This document shows positions 46,242 through 57,800 of a stretch of DNA of 64,000 nt, one piece after another. Location: positions 1,364,001-1,428,000 of the forward strand of contig NZ_CP032134.1 of NCBI RefSeq assembly GCF_002165375.2, written 5' to 3'. The notes beneath the pieces were generated by a model. It had not been told where the DNA came from. It saw nothing but the letters and a program-made list of their open reading frames with translations, and ran no database searches. The DNA is from Acinetobacter chinensis. Lineage in GTDB: Bacteria > Pseudomonadota > Gammaproteobacteria > Pseudomonadales > Moraxellaceae. Position 1 is the first letter of the stretch; each line of letters opens with the position of its first letter. The translations under genes were made by a program, and so were the position numbers.

Positions 46242-46361
46242 AGCTTGAATGGGTGGATTCTGTATCTGCAGAATCTGCCCTGATCACAAATTTTATGACA
46301 ATTGTTGAACCGTATCTGAATAGGATATCCTGTCGGATATAAGCAGAACTAAAATACTTTC

Positions 46362-49025
46362 ATGCCAGTCATGAGAAATGGCAGAACAATGACAGAACAT
46401 CGAAATATAAAAGCAGATACCTTATTACAGCACGTGCAGCGTTATCAGTCAGGTCGTCTGACGGTTTTTCTGGGTGCAGCACCGGGTGTCGGTAAAACCT
46501 ATGCCATGCTGATGCGGGCGCGTGATCTGCACCATCAGGGGCAGGATATTGTTATTGGTTATGTTGAGGCGCATGGTCGGACTGAAACTGAAAGTCTGAG
46601 AGATGGTCTGTCCGAAATTCCGCTTAAACAGATCAGCTATCGGGGGCATTCACTGGTTGAAATGGATATAGATGCTGTTCTGAAACGTAAACCTGCGATT
46701 GTACTTGTAGATGAATTTGCCCATCAGAATGTCTCTGGCAGCAGACACAGTAAACGCTGGCAGGACGTCAGTGAACTGCTGGATGCAGGCATAGATGTTT
46801 TTACCACCATGAATATTCAGCATCTTGAAAGTCTGAATGATGTGGTTTATCAGATTACAGGTGTCAGGGTTAAAGAAACCGTACCAGATCGGGTGCTTGA
46901 GCGCATCAGGGATATTCGTCTGATAGATTTGCCGGTCAATGAACTGCTTGAACGGCTGAATCAGGGCAAAGTTTATGTGCCTGAGCAGACAGCACAGGCA
47001 CTGCAGGGTTTTTTCAATATTTCCAATCTGACTGCTTTGCGTGAACTTGCGATTCAGACGGTTGCCGGTTACGTAGATGTGGATGTCCGTGAAAACTTCA
47101 TGGTGCAGGGACAGATGCCTGTCCCTTTAAATAACCATGTACTGATTCTGCTTGAGGAAACAGTTCAGCCCGAGGCAATGGTCAGAGCAGGTTGTCGGCT
47201 TGCTGAAAAAAGAGCAGCTCAATGGACTGTGGTTGCATTTGCAGCAGATAAGCGCAATGGTTCAGCACACGTAAAAGCCGTGGACGATGCTTTTAATCTT
47301 GCCCGACAGATGGGAGGAATGACCGAAACATTGTATGGTCAGGAAAAAGCCCGAATTTTAAATGATTTTGCGGTGACTAAAGGTATTGCGACCCTAATGT
47401 TGCCACAACAGAAAACAACTGTTCTGAACCATCTGAATCCATCCATTGCTCAGCAGCTGATGAAAAAACAGCCTTCTTATGAGTTGAGTATTGTTCCTGT
47501 TCGGCAGAAAGACAGAAGTGCGGACAAACAGCACTTAAAAGGTTCATTTTTGAATGTGAAAGAAAGCCTGTTAGTTGTGCTGACAACATGTGTGAGTATT
47601 GCGATTGCATGGGTCGGAGAATATTTTCTGGGAATAGAAGAACTGTCGGTTATTTTTATCACCGCTGTAGTGTTCGTTGCGTCAAAGACCCGAATGCTGG
47701 CTGCTGTCAGTTCTGCACTGCTGTTTTTTCTGGCTTATAATTTTTTCTTTATCAGTCCTGAATTTACCTTACAGATATCAGCACATCAGGGTGTGGTGAC
47801 AGTCATTGCATTTTTAGCCGCTGCTCTGATAGCCAGTCGGCTGGCATCGCGTTTAAGGGAGCAGGTGGTTGCCTTAAAAACTGCCAACAGTCATAACAGT
47901 ATCATGCAGGATCTTGGACAGAAGCTGTCTATGGCTGTAAATCTGGAGCAGGTGATACAGCATGGACAGCAAAGTCTCGAACAGCATCTCCATGCACAGA
48001 TCTGGATCAGTCTTTCAGACAGTACGGAAACAGGCAGTGATTTATCACTTCTGACAGAAAAAGAAAAAATCTCGGCAGAATGGACACGTAAGAATCATCA
48101 GCCATCGGGTCGTTTTACTCAGACACTCATGGAAAATGAATGGATGTTTCTTCCTTTGCTGACTTCAAGGGAATCACTGGGAGTCGCAGGTATAAAATAT
48201 CCTGCCGCAGTTACTGCACTGAACAGTGAACAGAAGCATCTGATGGAATCCATGGTCGATTATATTGCTCAGGCGGTTTATCGGACGCAGTTGACCAAAG
48301 AGCTTGAAATTGCCAATGTAAATTCTGAAACAGAAAAATTACGTTCGGCACTGCTGTCTTCAGTTTCTCATGATTTAAGATCGCCACTGGCTTCCATGAT
48401 TGGTTCGGCAGATACACTGATGCATTATCGTCAAAACATGAATGATGAAGACCAGAACAGTCTTCTGCAGGCGATACATATTGAGGGTGAACGACTGGAC
48501 CGTTATATTCAGAATCTGCTGGATATGACCCGTCTGGGACATGAAGGCTTAAGTCTGAAACGGGACTGGATCGGAGCAGATGAACTGGTTGGATCTGCTG
48601 TCCGTCGTTTGAAACGCTATATGCCTGAGACGCTGGTCAGCGTGACTTTACCAGCAGAACCCGTCAGTTTGTTTGTTCATGCGGCACTGATTGAACAGGC
48701 TGTTTTTAATGTGCTTGAAAATGCTGCAAAATTTTCGCCACAAGGTGTACCTGTAGAAGTTGAAGTGCTTCAGCTCAATCAGGAGCAGATACAGATTGTC
48801 ATATCAGATCAGGGTGAAGGTATTCCTGAAGATGAGCGTAACCGTATTTTTGATATGTTCTATACCATGCAGCGCGGTGACCGTGGGCAGTATGGAACAG
48901 GTCTTGGGCTGACTATCGTGAAAGCAATTGTTGGTGCGCATATGGGACAGATTTCTGCTGAATCAGCACAAAACAGTAAAGGCACCTGTATCAGAATGAC
49001 TTTGCCGATCAGCCACGGTGCATAA
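46362..49025 (+). CDS. kdpD: Sensor histidine kinase KdpD
   Basis: 887 residues, membrane sensor of K+ limitation. Order: KdpD N-terminal domain with Walker A GAAPGVGKTYAM (near 40), a USP-like domain (about 250-375), four transmembrane helices (about 400-510), a GAF-like region, HisKA SVSHDLRSPLASM (His near 667) and HATPase (GTGLGLTIVKAIVG). The start may be the ATG at 46362 or that nine codons later (MTEHRNIK). The 120-bp gap after kdpC could hold a weak promoter. Confidence 0.95.
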   Translation: MPVMRNGRTMTEHRNIKADTLLQHVQRYQSGRLTVFLGAAPGVGKTYAMLMRARDLHHQGQDIVIGYVEAHGRTETESLRDGLSEIPLKQISYRGHSLVEMDIDAVLKRKPAIVLVDEFAHQNVSGSRHSKRWQDVSELLDAGIDVFTTMNIQHLESLNDVVYQITGVRVKETVPDRVLERIRDIRLIDLPVNELLERLNQGKVYVPEQTAQALQGFFNISNLTALRELAIQTVAGYVDVDVRENFMVQGQMPVPLNNHVLILLEETVQPEAMVRAGCRLAEKRAAQWTVVAFAADKRNGSAHVKAVDDAFNLARQMGGMTETLYGQEKARILNDFAVTKGIATLMLPQQKTTVLNHLNPSIAQQLMKKQPSYELSIVPVRQKDRSADKQHLKGSFLNVKESLLVVLTTCVSIAIAWVGEYFLGIEELSVIFITAVVFVASKTRMLAAVSSALLFFLAYNFFFISPEFTLQISAHQGVVTVIAFLAAALIASRLASRLREQVVALKTANSHNSIMQDLGQKLSMAVNLEQVIQHGQQSLEQHLHAQIWISLSDSTETGSDLSLLTEKEKISAEWTRKNHQPSGRFTQTLMENEWMFLPLLTSRESLGVAGIKYPAAVTALNSEQKHLMESMVDYIAQAVYRTQLTKELEIANVNSETEKLRSALLSSVSHDLRSPLASMIGSADTLMHYRQNMNDEDQNSLLQAIHIEGERLDRYIQNLLDMTRLGHEGLSLKRDWIGADELVGSAVRRLKRYMPETLVSVTLPAEPVSLFVHAALIEQAVFNVLENAAKFSPQGVPVEVEVLQLNQEQIQIVISDQGEGIPEDERNRIFDMFYTMQRGDRGQYGTGLGLTIVKAIVGAHMGQISAESAQNSKGTCIRMTLPISHGA

Positions 49026-49039
49026 CAGAGGACTGCGTT

Positions 49040-49759
49040 TTGGAATATGTAAAATTACAGAGTAATGCAGCGAACATCCTGATCATTGATGATGAAAATC
49101 AGATCAGAAAATTCCTGGATATTGCTTTACGGGCTCAGGGTTACCGAACAGAACTGACAGAAACCGGTCAGCAGGGACTGGAAGCACTGGCTTTACATGG
49201 AGCTGATCTTGTTATTCTTGATTTAGGGTTGCCTGATCTGGATGGTCGTGAAGTGCTGACTGAATTACGGCAGTGGTCTCATGTTCCGGTGATTGTACTT
49301 TCAGTACGTGCAGACGAAGAAGAAAAAGTGACATTGCTGGATGCAGGAGCAAATGACTATGTGACCAAACCTTTCAGTGTTCAGGAGTTGATGGCACGGA
49401 TCCGTGTCATGCTCAGAAACACGCCTGTTACGACTGAGTCGGCAGTATATGATGATGGTGAGCTGAAAATAGATTTTGCACAGAGACAGGTTTATCTGAA
49501 TAAAGAACTGATTTCTTTGACCCGAAAAGAGTTTCAGCTGTTAAATATGCTGGCAATGCACCAGGGGCAGTTACTGACTCAGCCTCAGATTTTAAAAGAC
49601 CTGTGGGGACCAACACATCAGGAAGATACGCATTATTTACGGATACTGGTGGCGAAGCTGAGAAGTAAACTGGGAGATGATGCTGTGCATCCCCGTTATA
49701 TTGTGACCGAACCTGGGGTTGGTCTCAGGTTTACAGGAAAATCAGCCCTTGGACTCTGA
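49040..49759 (+). CDS. kdpE: Response regulator KdpE
   Basis: 239 residues, OmpR family. The receiver domain has phospho-acceptor Asp in LVILDLGLPDLDG and Lys in VTKPFS. The C-terminal winged-helix domain contains LTRKEFQLLNMLAMHQGQLLTQ split near 155-180 and YLRILVAKLRSKLG. Start is TTG at 49040 with GAGGA seven bases upstream. It probably activates kdpABC from the repeats at 41637. Confidence 0.94.
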   Translation: MEYVKLQSNAANILIIDDENQIRKFLDIALRAQGYRTELTETGQQGLEALALHGADLVILDLGLPDLDGREVLTELRQWSHVPVIVLSVRADEEEKVTLLDAGANDYVTKPFSVQELMARIRVMLRNTPVTTESAVYDDGELKIDFAQRQVYLNKELISLTRKEFQLLNMLAMHQGQLLTQPQILKDLWGPTHQEDTHYLRILVAKLRSKLGDDAVHPRYIVTEPGVGLRFTGKSALGL

Positions 49760-49828
49760 GTCTGATTCCGTTACTAGTTCTGCTTTATTGTCATTGGTCT
49801 GTGGTTGTAAGCTCTGGCTGAGTTATTA

Positions 49829-49862
49829 AAAAAGCCCCTGGGAAAATATTCAGGGGCTTTTT
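49829..49862 (+). terminator. Terminator between kdpE and coq7
   Basis: AAAAAGCCCCTG with CAGGGGCTTTTT, ten-base loop, T runs on both strands. Shared by the convergent coq7. Confidence 0.9.
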
Positions 49863-49888
49863 ATGAAAACAGAACTGAACCTGTTGAC

Positions 49889-50524
49889 TCAGATATAGTA
49901 ACTGGTTTTTGTCATCAGTTTAGAAATAGCGGTCATAGTGATCCGTACCGGTAAAGGTAAATCAACACCACCTGCGTTTAAAGCCGTATCACGATGATGC
50001 AGTTCATCTTCATTCATCTGTACCAGAATTTTGCGTGAACGGTCATCCTGAGGAGGTAACTGACTGATATGGTGCTCAAGGTGAAGGCTGACCTGACGTT
50101 CTGTTTCAGCAACAAAACCCAGGCTGTATTTATCACCAGCAATCCCTGCAAGTGCACCCATACCAAAAGACAGTCCGTACCAGACAGGGTTCAGCAGGCT
50201 GGTGTGGCTGTCCAGTTCTTTTAAGCGGTCTTCACACCATGCCAGGTGATCCTGTTCCTCTACAGCAGCCTGTTCCATTTCCTTGCGGACATTGGGCAGT
50301 TTTGCGGTCAGTGCCTGTCCATGATAAAGCGCCTGGGCACAGACTTCACCACTGTGGTTTACACGCATCAGACCCGCCACATGACGGGCTTCACTGACTG
50401 CCAGCTGAGTCTCAGAGGTGTTTCCTGGGTTACTGCGCTGAGCAGTGGTGACTCCGGGAACAAGACTGCGTAATGCCTGATCAAATGAATGAATGAGTTT
50501 GTCCATACCTGAATATTGGCGCAT
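49889..50524 (-). CDS. coq7: Demethoxyubiquinol hydroxylase Coq7
   Basis: 211 residues. Coq7 is a diiron hydroxylase in ubiquinone synthesis, replacing UbiF in many bacteria including Acinetobacter. Iron-ligand motifs are visible: MRVNHSGEVCAQ, AAVEEQDHLAWCEDRL and MNEDELHHRDTALNAGG. The gap to the MFS gene is four bp, so they are co-transcribed, MFS first. Confidence 0.95.
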   Translation of the reverse strand: MRQYSGMDKLIHSFDQALRSLVPGVTTAQRSNPGNTSETQLAVSEARHVAGLMRVNHSGEVCAQALYHGQALTAKLPNVRKEMEQAAVEEQDHLAWCEDRLKELDSHTSLLNPVWYGLSFGMGALAGIAGDKYSLGFVAETERQVSLHLEHHISQLPPQDDRSRKILVQMNEDELHHRDTALNAGGVDLPLPVRITMTAISKLMTKTSYYI

Positions 50525-50528
50525 GAAA

Positions 50529-51863
50529 TTATTCCTCCAGTGAGTCTTTGGCAGAGTGAAGTGCAGGTTTCAGCCTGATCAGTAACCAGGTGGTAAATAT
50601 TGCACTGAGTACAGCAGTCATACAGAAAAGTATTTTGATATCAATCTTCAGTACGCTCAAGATGATAATGGAAAAAACTGCAGATGACACCATAAAAACA
50701 GCATTCAGGATATTATTTGCTGCTACGACCCGCGCACGGTGTGAACGTGGAGAATAAGCCTGCATCATGGCGTACAGCGGAACAATATAAAAACCGCCAC
50801 TGATTCCGAGCAGCGTCACAGCAATCATGACATGATAATAACTCCATCCCTGATGGAATATCTCAGACAGACCAATCAAGGCACCTGTTTTTTCTGGAAC
50901 AAAACTCAGGCTTGCTGCCAGATATAAAGCAAACAGTGTCAGACCGACAGCTCCAATGGGAACCATTTTCAGATTGACTTCAGAACCGCCAAAACGTCTG
51001 CACAGCAGAGATCCAACACCTATACCGACTGAAAAAAAGGTCAGCAGCAGACTGACTACGTTTTCTGATGCATGCAGATTCTGCTGAGTCAGTTGAGGAA
51101 TCTGAGTCAGATAAGTTGCTCCATAAAACCAGTACCATGAATTGCCCAGTAAAATCAGAAAAACAGCAGGCAGGCTTTTCGCATAGCAGATGGTCTGATA
51201 ACTGGTTCTGAAAAAGTTCCAGTCAATTTTAATGTCGGGTGCGGTAACTTTCTGCTTCAGAACAAAAGTACTTGAGATATAACCCAGTACAGCAATGGTG
51301 ACAACGGTCAGACTGATCCAGATCAGGTTTCCCTGAGAGGCTGAAATCACAGCACCCCCCAGGATCATACCGATCAGAATTGCCATGGATGTGCCTGACT
51401 GAAACAGTGCGTTTCCAGACATCAGTTCACTGGGTTTCAGTATTTCAGGCAGTACTGCATATTTGATTGGACCAAAGAAGGTGGAGTGTGTCCCCATCAT
51501 GAACAGTGCCAGTAACAGCAGCCATAAATTACCGAGTAAAAAGCCTGCTGTACCGATCAGCATGATGATAATTTCAAGAAGTTTGATGCCACGGATGAGT
51601 TTTGAGCGTTCAAACTTATCTGCAATCTGTCCGGCTGTCGCAGAAAAAATGAAGTAAGGTAAAATGAACAGCAACGCAGCCAGGTTGTTCAGTGTGCTGA
51701 TGTTTACCCCTTGCTGATGAATCCATCCGTATGTCATCACGAGCAGCAGTGCCTGTTTATAAACGTTGTCGTTTAAAGCACCAAAAAACTGCGTGATAAA
51801 CATCGGTAAAAACCGCCGTGTACCTAACAGATGTTCATTTTTCTTCATAGTTCGGGACTTCAT
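50529..51863 (-). CDS. MFS transporter, LplT-like
   Basis: 444 residues with about 12 hydrophobic helices. The N-terminus FLPMFITQFFGALNDNVYKQALLLVM and GQIADKFERSKLIRGIKLLEI, split over 15-100, resemble LplT-type lysophospholipid flippases. The first methionine (51863) or the sixth (51848) may start. It shares a roughly 160-bp divergent promoter region with tamA. The substrate is inferred from family likeness only. Confidence 0.8.
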   Translation of the reverse strand: MKSRTMKKNEHLLGTRRFLPMFITQFFGALNDNVYKQALLLVMTYGWIHQQGVNISTLNNLAALLFILPYFIFSATAGQIADKFERSKLIRGIKLLEIIIMLIGTAGFLLGNLWLLLLALFMMGTHSTFFGPIKYAVLPEILKPSELMSGNALFQSGTSMAILIGMILGGAVISASQGNLIWISLTVVTIAVLGYISSTFVLKQKVTAPDIKIDWNFFRTSYQTICYAKSLPAVFLILLGNSWYWFYGATYLTQIPQLTQQNLHASENVVSLLLTFFSVGIGVGSLLCRRFGGSEVNLKMVPIGAVGLTLFALYLAASLSFVPEKTGALIGLSEIFHQGWSYYHVMIAVTLLGISGGFYIVPLYAMMQAYSPRSHRARVVAANNILNAVFMVSSAVFSIIILSVLKIDIKILFCMTAVLSAIFTTWLLIRLKPALHSAKDSLEE

Positions 51864-52026
51864 AAAGTTTTATTAAGAAATGTGTTCATTTGGTAAAACA
51901 GCAAGCAAAATCATGTATGATATTTTTAGCCTGTATTTCAGTGAAAAATCCAATACATTTGAGTTTGTTAGCAAACCTTTTGTTGGGATATTTCCATCAA
52001 AAATATTATATTGTTCAGAGTTATCC

Positions 52027-54792
52027 ATGCTTGCCAGAAAGAATTTTAAAAAGTCAGTGCTTTGTCTGAGTATGAGTTCCATCAGTCTGTGGAATCATCG
52101 CAGTATCTGCATGGGGGTCTTTTTAAGTGTACTTGCTCAACATGGTTTTGCACAGAATAACCTGACTGAACTGGCGCAGACACAACCTGAGCCTACTCAA
52201 ACAGAAATAACAGAACAACTCAAGAGCGAAGCTGTTAAACAGGGCATGGACAGTGCTGAACAGTTACAGAAAATAGAACTGTCCCAGTCAGAACAGCCTG
52301 CTCAGCCTGACAGTATGGCGATGTTGCAACAGCAGGAAACTTCGGTACAGCCACTGGCAGAGTTTAAACCGATAGAATTTGAAGACCTTCAGGACTTACC
52401 CATTGCCCCTGTCGATCAGACTATAGCAGATGAAATTTTCAAAGAAGCATCTGTAGCAAAACAGGAAGCAGAACAGTACCGTGCAGGTCAGACACAGGAA
52501 ATAGTTGTCACTGATGCCAGTCAGCAGGAACTGGCAGAAATTAACCAGGCACCTGTAAATGTGGATCAGCTGATGAGTTCGATTCAGGCTGACAGTAAAA
52601 TTGTAGTGGAAGCCAATGAAACGGGGCGCTCCTTACCAGAACTTGGACTGGTTACAGAGCCTGAAAATAAGGAAGAGCCTGGTTTATTCAAACGCTGGTA
52701 TTATAAAATCAGACCGCCACGTGAAGCCACTGTTTCGAAAGTACCCCGAATCAAAGCGGAGGTGGTTTTTACATCGACCACTCAGAATAGTAAGGAAATT
52801 TCTGATAAGGACTATGCCGCAGCACTGGAGAGCCTGAAAGCAAATATACAGGGTAAACTGTCCAGTTTTACTCAGGAATCTTATTCAGATTTTCCTTCGG
52901 CTTTGCCTCAGTTAAGAACGATGTCTAACCAGGCAGCTCAGGCACTGGGTTTTTATAATGCAGTTTTCCGCTTTGAAAAAATCAGTGAAAGTAAGGTGCG
53001 TGTCAACGTAACCCCAAATGCTCCAGTTTTAGTGAAAACGCAGAATATCGAATTTAGTGGCGGTGGTGAAAATCAGCCACAGTTCCAGGTGATTGGCGTT
53101 CTGCCCGATCTTGAGGTTGGGGATATTCTGAATCACGGTGAATATGAAAAGACCAAAAGCCGGATTAATGAAGCGGCATCCAATAACGGATTTTTTGATG
53201 GTTACTGGCGCTTGCATGATGTTAAGGTGGCTCAGCCTCAGAACACGGCAGACATTAACCTGCGTTATGCAACAGGTGAGCGCTATAAACTGGGTGCTGT
53301 AGAATTCAGAATGAGTGATCCATCCAAAGAGCTGCCCATTGATTTGGATGTACTGCAAAGCATGGTGTCATGGAAAGATGGTGCAGATTATGCATTCTGG
53401 CGGGTAAATTCTTTAGCAAACAACCTGACCAACTCCCGCTATTTCAACTACACACTGGTGGATGCTGTAAAACCAGATCCGATTGAAGTTCCTGGAGAGC
53501 TGCCACCTGACCTGCAGGAGCTTGTGGATCAGGATAAACTGTCACGTTCGGACGTCATGCCACAGACTGAAAATGCAGGAAAAACGGTGGCATCCAGAAC
53601 GGAAGTCACTCAGAATGTCGTGGATGAAAAACAGTTTGCCGGTGCAAATGCTTCGGTACAGGACAGTGAAAAATTAAGAACCATGCAGGCTGAACAGCAG
53701 AATAAACTAAGTGAAGAAGATCTGCGTAAAGAGCAGGCACGTGAAGAAAAGAAAATTCCCGTTATTGTGACGCTGAATGCGGACAAGCTGAACAATGCTG
53801 AAGTGGGTGTCGGTTATGGTACAGATACTGGCGCACGTCTGCGTGGACAATATCGCCGTGCCATTGTAAACCGTCGTGGACACTCATTTGATGCCAATAT
53901 GGAACTGTCACAGATCAGGCAGTCCATTGATGGTCGTTATAATATTCCTTATAACCACCCATTGAATGACTACATCAGCCTGGTAGGTGGTTATGAACGT
54001 GAAGAACGTGATGATGTCGGTCAGGGTGTCAATCTGATGATTGAATCTGCTGTTGCAGGTGCTGACCGGGTGATTAAAAACCCTCGTGGCAGCTGGCAGC
54101 ATACATTTGGTTTGCGTTACCGTCTGGATCGTTTAACACAGAGTGGAACAGTTGTAGCTGTAGAAGATATACCGGATGCATTCCTGGCAAACCGTAATTC
54201 AGAGCAGGAATCCTTACTGTTAGGTTATGAAATTTCACGTACTGACAGTGATAAACGGGTCAACCCGACACGTGGTTTTAAACAGACCTATAAGCTGGAA
54301 CTGGGCAGTGAATCATTACTGTCTGATGCAGATATGGCAATTGTAAATGCTGCATGGCATTTTATTTACTCACTGGGCGAGAACAATAATCATCAGTTTG
54401 TCGGAAGTACTCAGGCTGGTTATATCTTTACTCAGGATTTCAATAAGGTTCCGTATAATCTACGCTACTTTACAGGTGGTGATCAGTCATTACGTGGTTT
54501 TGACTATAAGAGTCTTTCGCCTGAAGTGGATGGATTTAAAGTGGGTGGTCAGGCTCTGGCTGTAGGTTCACTTGAATATAATTATCAGTTCAAGGAAGGC
54601 TGGCGCGCAGCTGTATTCAGTGACTTTGGTAATGCGTATGATGAAAAATTCAGTAATGATCTGGAATACAGTGCCGGTATCGGGATTCGATGGGCATCAC
54701 CGATTGGTCCAATCCGTATAGATGTCGCATCGGGTCTTTCAGACGAAAATCATCCTATACGATTACATTTCTTTATTGGTTCACAATTATAA
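52027..54792 (+). CDS. tamA: TamA-like outer-membrane assembly factor with insertions
   Basis: TamA is an Omp85 protein that works with TamB. The ATG at 52027 gives 921 residues; an upstream in-frame ATG at 51880 adds 49 and would leave no room for a promoter. An unusual N-terminal region (about 40-235) is Gln/Glu-rich and low-complexity. POTRA domains follow (about 240-485). An 85-90 residue acidic, Gln-rich insertion (about 485-573) precedes the 16-stranded barrel (about 575-921), whose conserved loop reads GGDQSLRGFDYKS and whose last strand ends IGSQL. Typical TamA is about 580 residues. The real start is uncertain because the ribosome binding site is weak. Confidence 0.85.
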   Translation: MLARKNFKKSVLCLSMSSISLWNHRSICMGVFLSVLAQHGFAQNNLTELAQTQPEPTQTEITEQLKSEAVKQGMDSAEQLQKIELSQSEQPAQPDSMAMLQQQETSVQPLAEFKPIEFEDLQDLPIAPVDQTIADEIFKEASVAKQEAEQYRAGQTQEIVVTDASQQELAEINQAPVNVDQLMSSIQADSKIVVEANETGRSLPELGLVTEPENKEEPGLFKRWYYKIRPPREATVSKVPRIKAEVVFTSTTQNSKEISDKDYAAALESLKANIQGKLSSFTQESYSDFPSALPQLRTMSNQAAQALGFYNAVFRFEKISESKVRVNVTPNAPVLVKTQNIEFSGGGENQPQFQVIGVLPDLEVGDILNHGEYEKTKSRINEAASNNGFFDGYWRLHDVKVAQPQNTADINLRYATGERYKLGAVEFRMSDPSKELPIDLDVLQSMVSWKDGADYAFWRVNSLANNLTNSRYFNYTLVDAVKPDPIEVPGELPPDLQELVDQDKLSRSDVMPQTENAGKTVASRTEVTQNVVDEKQFAGANASVQDSEKLRTMQAEQQNKLSEEDLRKEQAREEKKIPVIVTLNADKLNNAEVGVGYGTDTGARLRGQYRRAIVNRRGHSFDANMELSQIRQSIDGRYNIPYNHPLNDYISLVGGYEREERDDVGQGVNLMIESAVAGADRVIKNPRGSWQHTFGLRYRLDRLTQSGTVVAVEDIPDAFLANRNSEQESLLLGYEISRTDSDKRVNPTRGFKQTYKLELGSESLLSDADMAIVNAAWHFIYSLGENNNHQFVGSTQAGYIFTQDFNKVPYNLRYFTGGDQSLRGFDYKSLSPEVDGFKVGGQALAVGSLEYNYQFKEGWRAAVFSDFGNAYDEKFSNDLEYSAGIGIRWASPIGPIRIDVASGLSDENHPIRLHFFIGSQL

Positions 54793-54813
54793 AATTCGGG
54801 CGTTGGAAGAGTT

Positions 54814-57800
54814 ATGGCTGAAACAGAACAGCAACAGGCACCTCAGGAACAGATTCCAGAACAGCCTCCGAAAAAAAGGAAGGTGCTGAAAAGTATACTG
54901 CTGACTTTGCTTTTCGCAGTTCTGACGCTTGTAGCTGCACTGGCTCTGATGTTTTCGACTGACAAAGGCAGTAAATTTCTGTTGGATCGGGTGTTGCAGA
55001 CTCAGAGTATTATTAAATATGAGTATGAGGGTGGCAATCTGCTCAAAGGCATTATTCTGAAGAATGTGCTGGTCACTTTGGCTCCTGTAGATGTAAAAAT
55101 TGACCGGGCTGATGTAACACTGGGCTGGCGGGCTATTCTCAATAAAGAAATCCATCTGAATCACGCCGATATTAATAATGTTCAGGTGATCAGTAAATCG
55201 CCTCCTTCTGATGAACCCTTTAAATTCAGCCCGATTAAACTGCCTTTTATTTTAAGAGTGGATGATGCTGCAATTGATCATCTGGCGATTAAAACTTCCA
55301 GTGCAGGTGTGGATTTTTACGATATTCAGCTGAACAATGCATTGTGGTCAGGTACAGAGCTGGAGTTTGAAGACTCGCATGTCGATATGGGCTATCTGGG
55401 CGTACGTAATGCCACAGGAACCATGAAGTTTGAAGGTAAATATCCATTGGACATCAAAGCGACGGTTAATTTACCTGCTTTACGTGAAAGTCTGAATGTC
55501 CATGATATTTCAGTTGTTGCCAAAGGTACGCTCGATACCATTCAGGCCGGTGTGGCAACAAATACGCCTGACCTGCTGATGGGGTGGGCGGTGGTTCATC
55601 CTGTACGTCCTCACGTACCTATGTCAGGCGCTTTAAAATTTAATAATTATCACTGGCCTTTAATGCAGGACCAGGAACTGCTTTCCAAAGAAGGTACAGC
55701 CAGATTTGATGGCAATATTCAGAAACTGAATCTGAATATTGTGACGGACTTAAGTGGTAAAAATATCCCGCAGGGACAGTATAACGCAGTGATGGACACG
55801 GACCTGGTCAATCAGCTGAATATTTCCAGTCTGAATGGTCAGTTAATGAAAGGTTCAGTCAACCTGAGTGGGCTGGTAGGATGGAATGAAAAAGTTCACT
55901 GGGATATCAAGGGGCGTATGGATGGTATTGACCCGAAAGATAAGCTCATTCCTCAGGTGGTTCAGGACTTTTTACCTCCAGCACTTGATGCAGCGCTTGC
56001 GTCTAAAGGCGAGCTGAAAGATGGGATGCATTTAAATGCACAGGTTGATTTTGACCGCTATGAAAGCTGGAATGTCAAACTGGATCAGAATCAGCCTGAA
56101 GCTGAAAAAGCTGCACCTATGCTGATGGATGTCAGCTGGCAGAAGATCGATCGGGCTGTTCCGTATGTGGGGTGGCTGACCAGTGATGCTGGTAATGTCA
56201 AAATGGCACTGGTTGAAGGTCAGCAGAATATCCATGTTGTAACAAAAATTACCCGTCATGAAAAAAGCAGCCTGCCTGCCGGTCTGTATCAGGCTCAGTT
56301 AAATCTGAAAAACAACAACTTAAATGTTCCTTCTTTCAGCTACATGGCTGATAAAGGCAGTCTGAGTGGGCATGCGAAAGTTGAGTTACCTCATGAAAAG
56401 CGTCTGCTGAAATGGTCAGCACTGTTAACTGCCAAAGATTTCAATCCACAGACTGTTGCAACAGCAGCACCAGTCAATCTGTTGAATGGTCAGATCAATG
56501 CCAGCGGTTATGCAGAGCCGGATAAACAGATCATTCAGCTGAATGCGATCAATCTGACAGGAAAAATGGCGGGACAGAATGAAACTATCCATCTGACAGG
56601 AAAGAGTACCGCAGCTGTGCTGTTCCATAATTCTGCGCAGGGTGGTGGTTTTAAAAGTTTTGCTGTGAATTATGATGGTGCATTAAATGCTTCGGCTGTA
56701 CCTGCCAGTCAGGGTGTGCTGAAACTCGGTATTTCCGGAACACCTGAACTTATCCGAATTTCAGAGTTAAAACATAATGGTGCTGCGGGTCAGATTCTTG
56801 CCAGTGGTGCGGTGGATCTTAAAAATGGACTGGGATGGGATATCAATGCATCTCTCATTCGTTTTAAACCGCATTATTTTGTATCAAGTGTGCGGGGTGA
56901 ACTGTCCGGTAATGTAAAAACACAGGGTGTATGGTCGGACAAACTGAAACGGATCAATATTCAGAAACTGAACCTTGCAGGTATGCTGAATAATAAACCA
57001 GTACGTGGGACAGGTAATCTGGCGGTTATTCTCAATTCAGATCAGCAGGGTTTCATTCCTCAGCAGTTTGAGGCAAACAATCTGTTTCTGTCTTATGCCG
57101 CAAATCAGATTCAGGCAACTGGAAATGCCCAGAACCTGAGAGTAAAAGTCAATGCACCTGCGCTGTATGAGCTGTATGGTGGGTTACGTGGTCGGGTGTA
57201 TGGTTATTTAAACCTGCAGGCACAGCCACGTCTCAAAGCGACAGCCAATCTTGCTGTGGATGATTTCAGATTTAATGATCTGGTCAGTATCCGTAAAATG
57301 CGCCTCAAAGGTGAGTTGCCAACATCTGAAACAACACCGACGCTGATGACAGCAAGTATGGAAGGTTTGATGAATGGTAACCGTGAAATCCGTAAGGGGG
57401 AAATTTCCCTGGCTGGTACACGTAAAGCCCATTTACTCAAAGTCCAGGCAGAAAACAGTCTGACCAAATTTTATGTCCAGCTTGCAGGTGGATTCAATAA
57501 CAGCAATGACTGGCTTGGGCAGATCCAGAAAGGTGATTTTGACTCATTAAGAACCCGTCTGGTTCAGCGTCAGAATGCTTCCGTTATTTATAATTCTGCC
57601 CGAACTGAGCTTTTTGTTGGTGCACACTGCTGGATGAGCATGCAGAGTCAGTTGTGTTTTGATCAGCCAATAACAGTCAGTAAAACCAAAGGAAATGTTT
57701 CTTTTGTCACACAGAACCTTGATCTGAATGACTTTGCTGCATTTATGCCGGAAGGACTTGCGGTGACAGGTAAAGTGAATGGCTATGCAAAAGCATCCTG

